In this document: piece by piece, positions 53,579 to 62,111 of the stretch
Layout of the letters: each line of letters starts with the position of its first letter
How positions within the stretch are numbered: the first letter of the stretch is position 1
From: Mycolicibacterium llatzerense
GTDB lineage: Bacteria; Actinomycetota; Actinomycetes; Mycobacteriales; Mycobacteriaceae
Assembly: GCF_000878195.1 (NCBI RefSeq)
Contig: NZ_JXST01000007.1
Coordinates: forward strand, 1-64,000
Length of the DNA: 64,000 bases
Direction: 5' to 3'
Position numbers and translations under genes: made by a program
Notes under the pieces: model-generated
What the model was told of the DNA's origin: nothing
The model's input: only the letters and a program-made list of their open reading frames with translations
The model's database searches: none

Positions 53579-53640
53579 TAAGCGTGTAGCGAGACCCATT
53601 GCGGGATCGGTGCGCAAGTAATAACAGTGAGGACTCTCTA

Positions 53641-54786
53641 ATGGCAGCCAATCGCTCTAGCTGGATGGACGACGACCTCGATGCACTCCGCGATTTGGCG
53701 CGCACGTTCTGTGAGAAGGAGATCGCGCCGCACAGTGCCCGCTTCATCGAGCAGCACCACGTGGATCGAGACCTGTGGACCCGGGCGGGTGATCTGGGGT
53801 TGCTGTGCATGTCAATCCCCGAACAGTACGGCGGAGGTGGTGGAACATTCGCCCATGAGGCGGTCTTGATCGAGGAACAGGCCCGCATCGGTGATTCAGC
53901 ATGGGGTGCGGCGCTGCATAGCGGAATCGTCGCCCACTACCTGCTCGAGTATGGCACCGACGAGCAGAAGGAACGTTTTCTGCCCCGACTGGCAACTGGT
54001 GAGATGGTTGGCGCGATTGCGATGACGGAGCCAGGCACGGGCTCCGATCTCCAATCTGTTACGACCAAGGCACTGCGCGTTGGAGACGAATACGTTGTCA
54101 ACGGTTCCAAGACATTCATCACCAATGGCGCTCAGGCCGACTTGATCATCGTCGTCGCCAAGACCGACCCGACTGCCGGAGCTAACGGAATCTCGTTGGT
54201 GTTGGTCGAAGGCGATCGGCCGGGCTTCCGGCGGGGTCGGGTGTTGGACAAGGTCGGTCAGCGCGGCCAGGACACCTCCGAGCTCTATTTCGAAGACGTG
54301 CACATTCCCGTAGAGAACCTCCTGGGTACGACTGAAGGACTGGGATTCATTCAGTTGATGCAGCAACTTCCCCAAGAGCGATTGATCCTTGCGCTTGGTG
54401 CAGTGACAGTACTAGAAACAGCGCTCGAGTTCACTGTTGAATACACCAAGGATCGGCATGCCTTCGGCAAGCCTGTCTTCGCCTTCCAAAACACCAAGTT
54501 CAAACTTGCCGAGGTCGCCACCGATGCCCATATCAGCCGCGTTTTCATCGACGACTGCGTCGCCCGCCATCTGCGCGGTGAACTCGACATCCCCACTGTC
54601 GCGATGGCGAAGTGGTGGACTACTGAGCGTGCGATGGTCGCCCTTGATGACTGCTTGCAGCTCCACGGCGGCTACGGCTATATGACCGAGTATCCCATCG
54701 GCAGGATGTGGGCCGATGCTCGCGTTCAGAAGATCTACGGTGGGACAAACGAGATTATGAAGGAGATCATTGCTCGGTCGCTTTAG
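53641..54786 (+). CDS. Acyl-CoA dehydrogenase
   Basis: The protein has 381 aa. FAD-dependent. A-M-T-E-P-G-T-G-S-D near residue 127, V-N-G-S-K-T-F-I-T-N-G, and the classical end Q-L-H-G-G-Y-G-Y-M-T-E-Y-P-I-G-R-M-W-A-D-A-R-V-Q-K split over the active-site Glu, then I-Y-G-G-T-N-E-I-M-K-E-I-I-A. Complete ACAD of the medium/long-chain or branched type. Divergent from the TetR with two operators between; probably consumes the acid released by the upstream oxidative cluster. Confidence 0.9.
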   Translation: MAANRSSWMDDDLDALRDLARTFCEKEIAPHSARFIEQHHVDRDLWTRAGDLGLLCMSIPEQYGGGGGTFAHEAVLIEEQARIGDSAWGAALHSGIVAHYLLEYGTDEQKERFLPRLATGEMVGAIAMTEPGTGSDLQSVTTKALRVGDEYVVNGSKTFITNGAQADLIIVVAKTDPTAGANGISLVLVEGDRPGFRRGRVLDKVGQRGQDTSELYFEDVHIPVENLLGTTEGLGFIQLMQQLPQERLILALGAVTVLETALEFTVEYTKDRHAFGKPVFAFQNTKFKLAEVATDAHISRVFIDDCVARHLRGELDIPTVAMAKWWTTERAMVALDDCLQLHGGYGYMTEYPIGRMWADARVQKIYGGTNEIMKEIIARSL

Positions 54787-55496
54787 ATCGAATTCGACCG
54801 CTAGATTGGTTACGAGGGGCCGCGATAGCGAGGTGGCGTTCGGCTTATCAAGTAGGTCTTGACTTGTTCATTAGGCGGGCGCTAGTGAGCTCGATTCAAA
54901 CGGGGTACTCAGCCGCCTGGGCGCGCCTCACCCGCGACAGGTTGACCTTGCTGCTGACGCCCTTCAGACGGTATGCGCCGGCGGACGACCACCGGAGGCC
55001 TGCGTCGTCGTCGACGATCGCCCGCGTCGAGTCCGCCACCAACACTGCCCCTGGCCGCGCCGCCGCGCTCACTCGGCTGGCCAGGTTCACGGGGTTGCCG
55101 AACCAGTCGCCCGCCCGCGAGACCGCTGACCCGGACGCCACGCCAATCCTCAAGGAAGGCAGGTCGTTTGCCGACGCGCTGTCGACCAGGTCCAGCATCG
55201 TCGTTACCAGCGGCGTCGGTTGTGACGAGACCAGCATGACCGCGTCCCCGATGGATTTTACGAATCTCACCGGTGGGTTGGCTGCATCGCGCGCAGCAGT
55301 CGCAAGTCGATTCGCGAGCCTCTCCAAATCGTCGGGCTGAAGCTTTTCGCCCAATTCGGTAAGCCCCACCACGTCGGCGAATGCAACGGTTATCTCGCGC
55401 GCTTCCGGCAGCCGTCCTGCTGCTCGTTCTGCGGCGGTGGCGAGTCCCCGTCTCTGAGTCCACCCGTTTCTAGAGTCGGGTTGGTGTGATCCAGAT

Positions 55497-56330
55497 TCAG
55501 TTGATGCTGCAGGCCATCGGGGTGTGGGTGCACCTGCAGACCGCAGCGTACTCGGCCGGTGTGCGGTAGCCCAGGGCCGAGTGTCGGTGTCGGTGGTTGT
55601 GGTCGGCCTTGAAGTCGCCGATGACCACGCGGGCCTCGAGCAGGGTGTTCCAGTGGTTGCGGTTGAGGCACTCCTTGCGTAGGCGGTTGTTGAACGATTC
55701 GATATGTCCGTTGTTCCAGGGTGTGCCCGGCGGGATATACGACATGCCGAACCTCCCGTCGCAGAACTGTTGCAGTGCTTGAGAAATGAACTCCGGACCG
55801 TTGTCCATCCGCAGCACCTTGGGCGGCCCGCCAGCCACGGCGAACACCGTCTGGAGCTCGTCGACAAGCCGCTCGGCAGTGATCGAGCGCTCGACGATGT
55901 TGAGCAGCGACACCCTCGTGTGTTCGTCGATCATCGACGCGATCTTGATGGCCTTGCCGTCGATGGTGGAGTCGAACTGGAAGTCGATCGCCCACACCAC
56001 GTTCGGGGCGTCGGCCACGATCGGCGGGATCGAGGACACCCCGGCCCGCTTACGCGGACTACGGACCCGCACCTGCAGGCCCTCCTCACGCCACAGACGG
56101 TGGACCTTCTTCTTGTTGACCTCACGGCGCTCGTCGTAGCGCAACGCCGCCCAGGCACGCCGGAACCCATGACACGGGTGCTTGACCGCGTAGGAACGCA
56201 GCCAGGCCCTCATCTCGGCGTCAGGATCGGCGGGGGTCTGCGACAACGGCAGACGTCGGCAGGTGGAGCGGGCCAGCCCAACGGCTTTGCACGCCAACCG
56301 TTCCGACATGCCCAACGCGGTGGTGAGCAT
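55497..56330 (-). CDS. IS3-family OrfB (DDE integrase domain of transposase)
   Basis: The protein has 277 aa from ATG 56330; the frame is open back to the A4 slip site at 56369, so the natural product is an OrfAB fusion reading K-I-L-S-P-A-A-K-R-R-A-V-D before this Met. rve core with the DDE triad: D in W-A-I-D-F-Q-F-D, D in R-M-D-N-G-P-E-F and E in [15 protein letters not shown]. Ends with [14 protein letters not shown]. All residues intact, so the element may still be active. Confidence 0.92.
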   Translation of the reverse strand: MLTTALGMSERLACKAVGLARSTCRRLPLSQTPADPDAEMRAWLRSYAVKHPCHGFRRAWAALRYDERREVNKKKVHRLWREEGLQVRVRSPRKRAGVSSIPPIVADAPNVVWAIDFQFDSTIDGKAIKIASMIDEHTRVSLLNIVERSITAERLVDELQTVFAVAGGPPKVLRMDNGPEFISQALQQFCDGRFGMSYIPPGTPWNNGHIESFNNRLRKECLNRNHWNTLLEARVVIGDFKADHNHRHRHSALGYRTPAEYAAVCRCTHTPMACSIN

Positions 56331-56359
56331 ATCGACGGCGCGGCGCTTGGCAGCTGGGC

Positions 56360-56641
56360 TCAGAATTTTCCCTTCGCGACCTCCCGCAAAGCGTCCTTGA
56401 CCAGCTCGGCCTCGGCGAGCAGGCGCTTGAGCCGGGCGTTCTGCTCGCGCAGCTCCTTGAGCTCTTTGGCGGCGTCGGTGTCCATGCCACCGTAGGAGCG
56501 GCGCCAGTTGTACAACGTCGCCGGCGACACCTCCAGCTCGGTGGCGATTTCCTCGCCGGTCTTGCCTTCGGCAGCCAACTCATCGGCGCGGCGCAACTTG
56601 CGCACGATGTCCTCCGCGGAATTCCGCTTCCGACCAGCCAT
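56360..56641 (-). CDS. IS3-family OrfA (DNA-binding part of transposase)
   Basis: The protein has 93 aa. N-terminal HTH typical of IS3 OrfA: A-E-D-I-V-R-K-L-R-R-A-D-E-L, G-K-T-G-E-E-I-A-T-E-L-E-V-S-P-A-T-L-Y-N-W-R-R-S split at the turn. It is followed by a leucine-zipper-like helix L-R-E-Q-N-A-R-L-K-R-L-L-A-E-A-E-L. It ends at TGA 56360, just after an A4 run (56366-56369) where a -1 slip would continue into the orfB frame, the usual way to make the fused transposase. Confidence 0.9.
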   Translation of the reverse strand: MAGRKRNSAEDIVRKLRRADELAAEGKTGEEIATELEVSPATLYNWRRSYGGMDTDAAKELKELREQNARLKRLLAEAELVKDALREVAKGKF

Positions 56642-57333
56642 ACGTTCATCGTCCCTTCTCGCCCGACATCGGGCTACAGGACTCTAAAACTGGTTGGACT
56701 CAGTCAGTGGGAACACGCCAGCGGTGATCGCCTCTGCCTCCAACGAACTGCGGAGACTCATGAGGAAAAGTTCGCCAACCGCGGATAACAAGTCTGGCCT
56801 CGCTCGTCGTGCGAACTCTTGGAGGGCGTCAGCGAGTTGGATCTCGCTCCCCCCCCGGAACAAGCAACATGTTCAGCACGAAGTCACGCATCATCTCTGT
56901 GGCCTGCCCGATGCCTGCCGTGAGGGCCCGCAATATGGCGACTGTTTCGTCTGGATTAACGCCCATGTCGATGAAGTGTCGTGCGCGTGCGATTGCGTCA
57001 CCGTCGGCACGAAGCAGTTCCGCGTTGCAGGGGTCTTCCGGTCGAGGGAGGCCGGCAGCATCGAGCAGCCGTGTGAGGAGCTCTGGGTCCATTCCGGTTT
57101 CTGTGCTCAGCTCGCGCAGAGAGATGTACCGCCCCTCATCACCCAGTACGCGGCCGGTAGGAAGCAGGAGAGGGGTTGGAGCCGCCAGTCGGATTTGATC
57201 AGTCGTGAAGCCCTGGGCATGCAGCCAGGCAATAAGATCAGTCCTCTCCTGGCGGCTGTTGCCCTCGAGACCGTCGAGCAGACCATACTGAGCGAAGTCG
57301 TCTTCGTGTGTTGCTGACACCCTCAGAATGTCC

Positions 57334-57996
57334 CTAGTGCTGCGGCGTGCCAGGACGAGGACAGGATCGAGCAGTGGTCACGGCACCCATCTGGTAGCTA
57401 GACGCGGGGACGCCGAGCACGGCGTGACCCATCGCAACGAGCAGCGCGGAGGTCTGTTCGGGAGCCAAACCAGTGCCGCGGTAGTGCAAGATCGATTGAA
57501 TGGCTCCGATCGCCCCATGAACCATCGCCCGAAGTTCGATCTCGTCGACCGCGGGCCGCAACTCCCCCACGAGGTGTACCCACTCTTCCAGATAGAGCCG
57601 CTGCTTTCGGCGCAATTGGCTCTGGTGGTGATCCGACAGATTGTGCACCTCGCGGTAATACACCATTGCCAGCTCGCGTTGATCCATTACCAAGGCGACT
57701 TGATCTGACACCAGCAGGGTCAGCGCCTCCGCCTCGTCGCGGGACTGCTCCACGATCGCCGTCGCACGCTTTAGGAGTTTGTCCACCACACGCTCGAAGA
57801 GGGCCGCCAGTAGGTCGCTCTTACTGTTGAAATGGCGATAGATGGCCGGCCCGACGACCCCTGATGCAACGCCGATGTCGGCCATGGAGACAGCGTGGTA
57901 GCCCCGCTCGGCAATCAACTCGGTGGCAGAGGCGAGAATCCGTTCCCGACGTTCGCCGCCGACCCGGGTACGTCCGGCAACGACCACCTTGTTCAC
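57334..57996 (-). CDS. TetR regulator upstream of the broken cyclase
   Basis: The protein has 220 aa. HTH: I-L-A-S-A-T-E-L-I-A-E-R-G-Y-H-A-V-S-M-A split from D-I-G-V-A-S-G-V-V-G-P-A-I-Y-R-H-F-N-S-K near residues 20-60. The C-terminal domain has A-M-V-H-G-A-I-G-A-I-Q-S-I-L-H-Y typical of regulators of acyl-CoA genes (KstR2/FadR-like tail). It ends 14 bp before the cyclase start on the same strand and is preceded by 413 bp with no gene. Target unclear; the AtuA-like operon, also on the minus strand, is the nearest metabolic unit. Confidence 0.8.
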   Translation of the reverse strand: MNKVVVAGRTRVGGERRERILASATELIAERGYHAVSMADIGVASGVVGPAIYRHFNSKSDLLAALFERVVDKLLKRATAIVEQSRDEAEALTLLVSDQVALVMDQRELAMVYYREVHNLSDHHQSQLRRKQRLYLEEWVHLVGELRPAVDEIELRAMVHGAIGAIQSILHYRGTGLAPEQTSALLVAMGHAVLGVPASSYQMGAVTTARSCPRPGTPQH

Positions 57997-58409
57997 TACT
58001 ACCTTCCTTCGCTCGCAACCAGGGCTCGCGCAGCACTGCAGCGCCGGGAGCTACACTACGAACGTTAACACCTGCTCACAATCCCAGGTTGAGTTGAAAT
58101 GTAGACGCCCAGTGGCAGGTGGCTGGCGCCTGCGCGTGTGATCCCCATTCGTGGATGTGCCCGCTCATTGGCCAAGATCGGCAACCGCGTGGGCAGATCG
58201 CTGCGCCCTCTTTGGATGTCCAGTTCGGCAAGGAACTGGACAAAGCCATCTCTCCGTCTGCCGGACGCTGTTGGCGTCATCCGATCGTCATCACATCGTT
58301 CGGCAACACGGCTTTGGCAAAGGGGCTACGTCAAGCAGCAGGCAGAGGACGGCGACTTGATTGGCGATACGTCGACAGAGTGGCCCGGCTACTCCAAATT
58401 CGGGATTTG
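57997..58409. other. Intergenic region between AtuA-like operon and TetR gene
   Basis: This 413-bp stretch has no supported gene. Frames on both strands are short, lack ribosome sites and show no motif. It must hold the terminator of the AtuA-like operon and the promoter of the TetR gene; neither could be placed. Confidence 0.3.
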
Positions 58410-60146
58410 TCAGGTCGCGCCGACAAGGGATTGCGGTATGTCCACGATGCGGGAGCGCAGGTACTCGCACAAGCCCTTCGCCTGGGCATCCGGCCGGGTC
58501 GAGGATGCCACGCCTTCCCCCAGCAGCCCGTGCACCACAACGTTGAGCGCACGCAGGTTGGGCAGCTCGAATCGCTCTATGCGCAGCTGCGCAGCCTCCG
58601 GGCCGAGCAGCCCGCGCAGTCGCTCGACGGTTAAGTGCTCGCGCACCCAGGCATAGCCGGCGTCGTCGCGGGCCCAGAGACCAATATTGGCGTTGCCGCC
58701 CTTGTCGCCGGACCGCGCGCCCAGAACCGCGCCCAGCGGCGCGCGGCATGTCGGCTCGGTCGGCGGCGCGGCTGCCGCGCTGCCCCGGACCTTCGCGGCC
58801 GGCACGCTACCGGTCGGCGGATCGGCGATCCTCCGGCGCTCACCGTTGGGCAGCACCACGACCTGCGTCACGCTCGACCGGGGCACGGTCGCTGGGCGAT
58901 ACACGCCGAACACTGACTCCGACGTGGGTGGCGTGGTGGTGTGGAAGCCGGCATACCCGGCCAGAGCGATCTCCATGATTGCGCTCGAGAACGCCCGGCC
59001 GACCTTGCGCGGGTCGGTGTCCTTGACCGTGATCCGCAAGTGCGCGCACGCCTGGTCGTTGGTGGGGGCGTCCGGTGTGTCGAAACGCAGAAACCGGACG
59101 TCGACCTCGGCGAAGGATCCCCGGCCGCCGAGGATGTCGAACAGCTGCTGCTGCGCGAACGCGGCTTTCGCCTCCAGGTCCAAGCCGGTGAGCACCATCG
59201 TCATGGTGTTCCGGTAGCCCCCGACCTCGTTCAGCGCCACCTTGAGCGTCTCCGGTGGCGGGCTGCCGGTGACACCCGTGATCGCCACCCGGTGCTCGGC
59301 CTGCTGGGCCAGCGAGATCGTGTCGAAGTGAGTCACCACGTCGGGCCCCAGATAGGCCGGCTCGGCGATCTCGTAGAGCAGCTGGGCGGTGACCGTACCG
59401 ACCGACACCAGCCCCCCGGTGTCGGCGTGCTTGGTGATCACCGACGAGCCGTCGGCCGCCACCTCCGCGATCGGGAAGCCCGGGTAGCGACGGTCGGTGA
59501 TCTCGTCGAGGAAGGCGTAGTTGCCGCCCGTGGCCTGTGGTCCGCATTCGATGACGTGGCCGGCCACGACGGCACCGGCGAGCCGGTCCCAGTCGGTGCG
59601 CTCCCACCCGTGCCACCAGGCGGCCGGGCCGACGACCAGCGAGGCGTCTGTCACCCGTCCGGTGACGACGACGTCGGCGCCCGCACCCAGCGCTTCGGCG
59701 ATACCCCAACCCCCGAGGTAGGCGTTGGCCGAGACCGGCTTGACCTCACCGACCGCAGGGGTGATCGCGGAGAGGTTCCCGCGCAAGTCGTCACCTTCGA
59801 TGTGGGCGATCCGGACGGTGATACCGAGCCGGTCCGCAAGCTCGCGCAATCTGACGGCCAGCCCGGCCGGGTTGAGCCCACCGGCGTTGGCCACGATCTT
59901 GATACCGCGGTCGGAACAGGTGCCCAACACCTGCTCCATCTGGGTCAGGAACGTGCGCGCGTAACCGCCCGCCGGATCCTTCGCCTGGGCCTTCGCCAGG
60001 ATGAGCATCGTCAGTTCAGCGAGGTAGTCCCCGCACAGCACGTCGATGCTCTGCTCGCCCGTCCCGCCCTCGACCATCTCCCGCGCCGCGGCGATCCGGT
60101 CGCCGTAGAAGCCCGAGCAATTTCCGATGCGTACCGGGTCCCTCAC
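58410..60146 (-). CDS. AtuA-like protein (DUF1446 plus C-terminal ferredoxin-fold domain)
   Basis: The protein has 578 aa. GTG 60146 has GGAGGTG 4 bp upstream and overlaps the TIGR03084 stop by 4 bp (GTGA). Residues 1-450 are DUF1446: R-I-G-N-C-S-G-F-Y-G-D-R at the start, D-V-L-C-G-D-Y-L-A-E-L-T-M, V-A-N-A-G-G-L-N-P and V-T-G-R-V-T-D-A-S-L. The last 110 residues (G-A-R-S-G-D-K-G-G-N-A-N-I-G) form the small domain often fused to it. AtuA is needed for acyclic terpene (citronellol/geraniol) use in Pseudomonas; its reaction is not established. Operon with TIGR03084 and enoyl-CoA hydratase genes. Confidence 0.85.
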   Translation of the reverse strand: MRDPVRIGNCSGFYGDRIAAAREMVEGGTGEQSIDVLCGDYLAELTMLILAKAQAKDPAGGYARTFLTQMEQVLGTCSDRGIKIVANAGGLNPAGLAVRLRELADRLGITVRIAHIEGDDLRGNLSAITPAVGEVKPVSANAYLGGWGIAEALGAGADVVVTGRVTDASLVVGPAAWWHGWERTDWDRLAGAVVAGHVIECGPQATGGNYAFLDEITDRRYPGFPIAEVAADGSSVITKHADTGGLVSVGTVTAQLLYEIAEPAYLGPDVVTHFDTISLAQQAEHRVAITGVTGSPPPETLKVALNEVGGYRNTMTMVLTGLDLEAKAAFAQQQLFDILGGRGSFAEVDVRFLRFDTPDAPTNDQACAHLRITVKDTDPRKVGRAFSSAIMEIALAGYAGFHTTTPPTSESVFGVYRPATVPRSSVTQVVVLPNGERRRIADPPTGSVPAAKVRGSAAAAPPTEPTCRAPLGAVLGARSGDKGGNANIGLWARDDAGYAWVREHLTVERLRGLLGPEAAQLRIERFELPNLRALNVVVHGLLGEGVASSTRPDAQAKGLCEYLRSRIVDIPQSLVGAT

Positions 60147-60955
60147 GACACACCTCCGTCGAACTGTCCTGCGGTGCGCCCGCCACCGGGAGGTCCGGCG
60201 AAGGCCTGCGCGATGGAGAGCCACTGTTCGGCGAGCGGACCGGTGACGTGCAGTGCGGTGTCGTCGCGATGCCTGCGCTGGGTGACGAGCAGGCAGAAGT
60301 CGTGCGCAGTGCCGGTGACCCGGTTGGGCACGCCGTCGGGGCCCCAGGTCCACAGCGTGCCCCCCGGTGCGGTGAGCTCGACACGGACGGGTTCCTCGGG
60401 CACCTCCAGGCCGTTGGCCATGTAGCTGAACGCCCGCGCTCCCACGCCGATGTGGGCGACGTGGCGCAACCGGGCCGAGGGCACACGGGTCACTCCCAGC
60501 GCGTCGGCGATGTCCTGACCGTGCGCCCAGGTCTCCATGATCCGCGCGGTCAGCGAGGAAGCCGCGCTCATAGGGAGGCCGAACCACGGCACCCGCATCG
60601 AGGGGTCGATCGCTGCGAAGGCAGCGACGAGGGCGCGGCGCGCGCCGTCGAACCAGGACAGCAGCTCCGCTGTCGGCATCGGCCGGTAGCGCTCGGCGAT
60701 GGTGTCCGGGGAGATCCGGCCGTCGGCGAGCACGGGCAGCACCTCGGCCGTGAACCCTTCGGGGTCGGTGGCTGAGCGCACCGCGGCGTCGTCGAAGAAC
60801 GCAAGATGGCTGATCTGATCGCGGACCGCCCAGCCTGCCGCGGGGGTGGGCGCGTCCCACCCGGCTTGCCCCTCGGGCAGCTCGGCGATCAGTGACCACA
60901 GCTCGGCCGTTTCCGCCCCGATGTCGGTGATCAAGGACTCCATCGGCACGGCCAC
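60143..60955 (-). CDS. TIGR03084-family metal-binding protein (DinB/maleylpyruvate-isomerase-like)
   Basis: The protein has 270 aa from GTG 60955 (behind GGAAGGGA); ATG 60943 is the alternative. N-terminal four-helix DinB-like bundle with metal-ligand candidates: D-Q-I-S-H-L-A-F-F-D near residue 45 and M-E-T-W-A-H-G-Q-D-I near 145, which supplies H-x-x-x-D. The C-terminal half is SCP2-like. This is the pattern of the mycobacterial TIGR03084 family, related to mycothiol-dependent maleylpyruvate isomerases. Members commonly sit next to DUF1446 genes, as here. Exact reaction unknown. Confidence 0.8.
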   Translation of the reverse strand: MAVPMESLITDIGAETAELWSLIAELPEGQAGWDAPTPAAGWAVRDQISHLAFFDDAAVRSATDPEGFTAEVLPVLADGRISPDTIAERYRPMPTAELLSWFDGARRALVAAFAAIDPSMRVPWFGLPMSAASSLTARIMETWAHGQDIADALGVTRVPSARLRHVAHIGVGARAFSYMANGLEVPEEPVRVELTAPGGTLWTWGPDGVPNRVTGTAHDFCLLVTQRRHRDDTALHVTGPLAEQWLSIAQAFAGPPGGGRTAGQFDGGVS

Positions 60956-60957
60956 GT

Positions 60958-61725
60958 CTAACGTCCCTTCCAAACCGGTGTGCGCTTCTCGCGGAACGCG
61001 GCGGGACCCTCTAGCGCGTCGGCGCTGAGGTACACCGGCTCCCATATCTGGTCGGCGTGGGCGTAGGCCTCCGTCAGGTGGTGCGCTGCGGAGAGGTATA
61101 CGGTCTTTTTTGCCGCGAGTACGGACAGCGGTGCGTTGGAAGCGATCCGCAGGGCGATCTCCTGAACTCGTACCCGCAGCTCCGCTGCGGGCACGACCTC
61201 GTTCACCATGCCTACCTCGCGGGCGCGCTCGGCAGTGATCGGGTCGCCGGTCATCAAAATCTGCAGCGCAATCCGCGGCGGCAGCAGCCACGACAGCGGG
61301 ACAGCCCATGGCGAGCCGCGGCCTACCTTGACCTCGCTGACCGCGAACCTGGCGTGCTCGGCTGCGATGACGAGGTCGCACTGCTGGGCCAGTAGGAATC
61401 CGCCGGCGAAGGCGACGCCGTTCACCGCGGCGATGGTCGGCTTGGCGACCTGGATGTTGCGCCCGAATTGCGGCGCGAAGTCTGGCGGCGGAACCGTGAG
61501 CGCCGTCTCCGCCATCTCTTTAAGGTCCCCTCCGGCGCAGAACGCCTTATCGCCTGCCCCGGTCAGCACCAGAACCTTGGCGGAGTCGTCGGCGTTGAAG
61601 CGGTGAACGCTGTGGAACAGTCCCTGCCGGACCGCCCCGTTGAGCGCGTTCCGTGCCTCGGGGCGATTGATCGTCAACCAGGCCACCCCGTCGACGACCT
61701 CGTAGGTGATCGCTTCCTCGCTCAT
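60958..61725 (-). CDS. Enoyl-CoA hydratase/isomerase (crotonase family)
   Basis: The protein has 255 aa. ATG 61725; AGGACGGGG upstream. Crotonase fold: N-R-P-E-A-R-N-A-L near residue 20, oxyanion loop A-F-C-A-G-G-D-L-K-E near 63, and P-T-I-A-A-V-N-G-V-A-F-A-G-G-F. The active-site region reads E-V-K-V-G-R-G-S-P-W: one Glu is present at E-V-K, while the second catalytic Glu of classical hydratases (P-E position) is replaced, so isomerase, lyase or special hydratase chemistry is possible. First gene of the AtuA-like operon. Confidence 0.87.
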   Translation of the reverse strand: MSEEAITYEVVDGVAWLTINRPEARNALNGAVRQGLFHSVHRFNADDSAKVLVLTGAGDKAFCAGGDLKEMAETALTVPPPDFAPQFGRNIQVAKPTIAAVNGVAFAGGFLLAQQCDLVIAAEHARFAVSEVKVGRGSPWAVPLSWLLPPRIALQILMTGDPITAERAREVGMVNEVVPAAELRVRVQEIALRIASNAPLSVLAAKKTVYLSAAHHLTEAYAHADQIWEPVYLSADALEGPAAFREKRTPVWKGR

Positions 61726-62111
61726 CAATCCCCGTCCTGATCGGCACCCGCCCTCCCGATGTGAGGGCTCGTTCACTCGCAGTACGTTACCCGGCAGAAT
61801 GTCGCGAGGACCAGTTGGTGAGCGAACGCGTTGCGTCCGGCGGCGCAACCCGACCGGCGTGGCCAGCTCCGTAAATGTTGGGTTCGCCACCTCGTCGGCC
61901 GCATTCGGTTCGAGCGATTGACGAGATCGGATCCCAAGGCCGCAACACGGGGTTGCATTCGTACGTCAAGTCCTCGGCAAGAATGTGGCCCTCTTCGGCC
62001 TTTTGGGATTGGCACGCCGGAGGTGCTCCTTGCCACCGTTTCACCCTTGGCTCCCAGAAACAATCGGTGCCAAATGCTGTGAACGCATGCGTCGCCGCGG
62101 GGAACCGCTCG
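61726..62111. other. Intergenic region upstream of the crotonase gene
   Basis: This 386-bp stretch has no supported gene. The minus-strand frame 61787-62269 runs into the carboxylesterase and shows no motif. The related words GTTCACTCGC and GTGAGCGAAC near 61770-61830 are opposed and could be degenerate operator halves for the AtuA-like operon promoter. Confidence 0.3.

Larger units (their letters stand above)
55455..56702 (-). mobile_element. IS3-family insertion sequence, 1,248 bp
   Basis: Both ends begin TGAGTCCA and run as imperfect inverted repeats of about 24 bp (55455-55477 and 56680-56702), each containing TAGAGTC or TTAGAGTC. Flanking triplets are CTC (55452-55454) and GTC (56703-56705), a 3-bp target duplication with one changed base, as expected for IS3 transposition followed by drift. 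It carries orfA and orfB in overlapping frames. It is inserted inside the adenylyl cyclase gene, with the transposase on the same strand as the cyclase. Confidence 0.9.
54896..57320 (-). pseudogene. Class III adenylyl cyclase (Rv1264-like), broken by an IS and a frameshift
   Basis: The upstream part (57320 to 56703) encodes the all-helical regulatory domain: L-D-G-L-E-G-N-S-R-Q-E-R-T-D-L-I-A-W-L then P-T-P-L-L-L-P-T-G-R-V-L-G-D-E-G-R-Y-I-S-L-R-E-L. The downstream part (55451 to 54896) encodes the catalytic domain: [26 protein letters not shown] and [14 protein letters not shown]. Between them sits an IS3-type element. In addition an 8-G run (56849-56856) shifts the frame inside the regulatory domain. 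Removing one G, the IS and one 3-bp target copy gives exactly 391 codons including stop (390 aa), joined as P-L-T-R-G-L-A-T. No pH-sensing cyclase is made unless another copy exists. Confidence 0.9.

Noticed and set aside
58941..60425. Plus-strand open frame of 494 codons opposite the AtuA-like gene
   Set aside because: Antisense to DUF1446 with its clear family motifs; translation has no recognisable fold.
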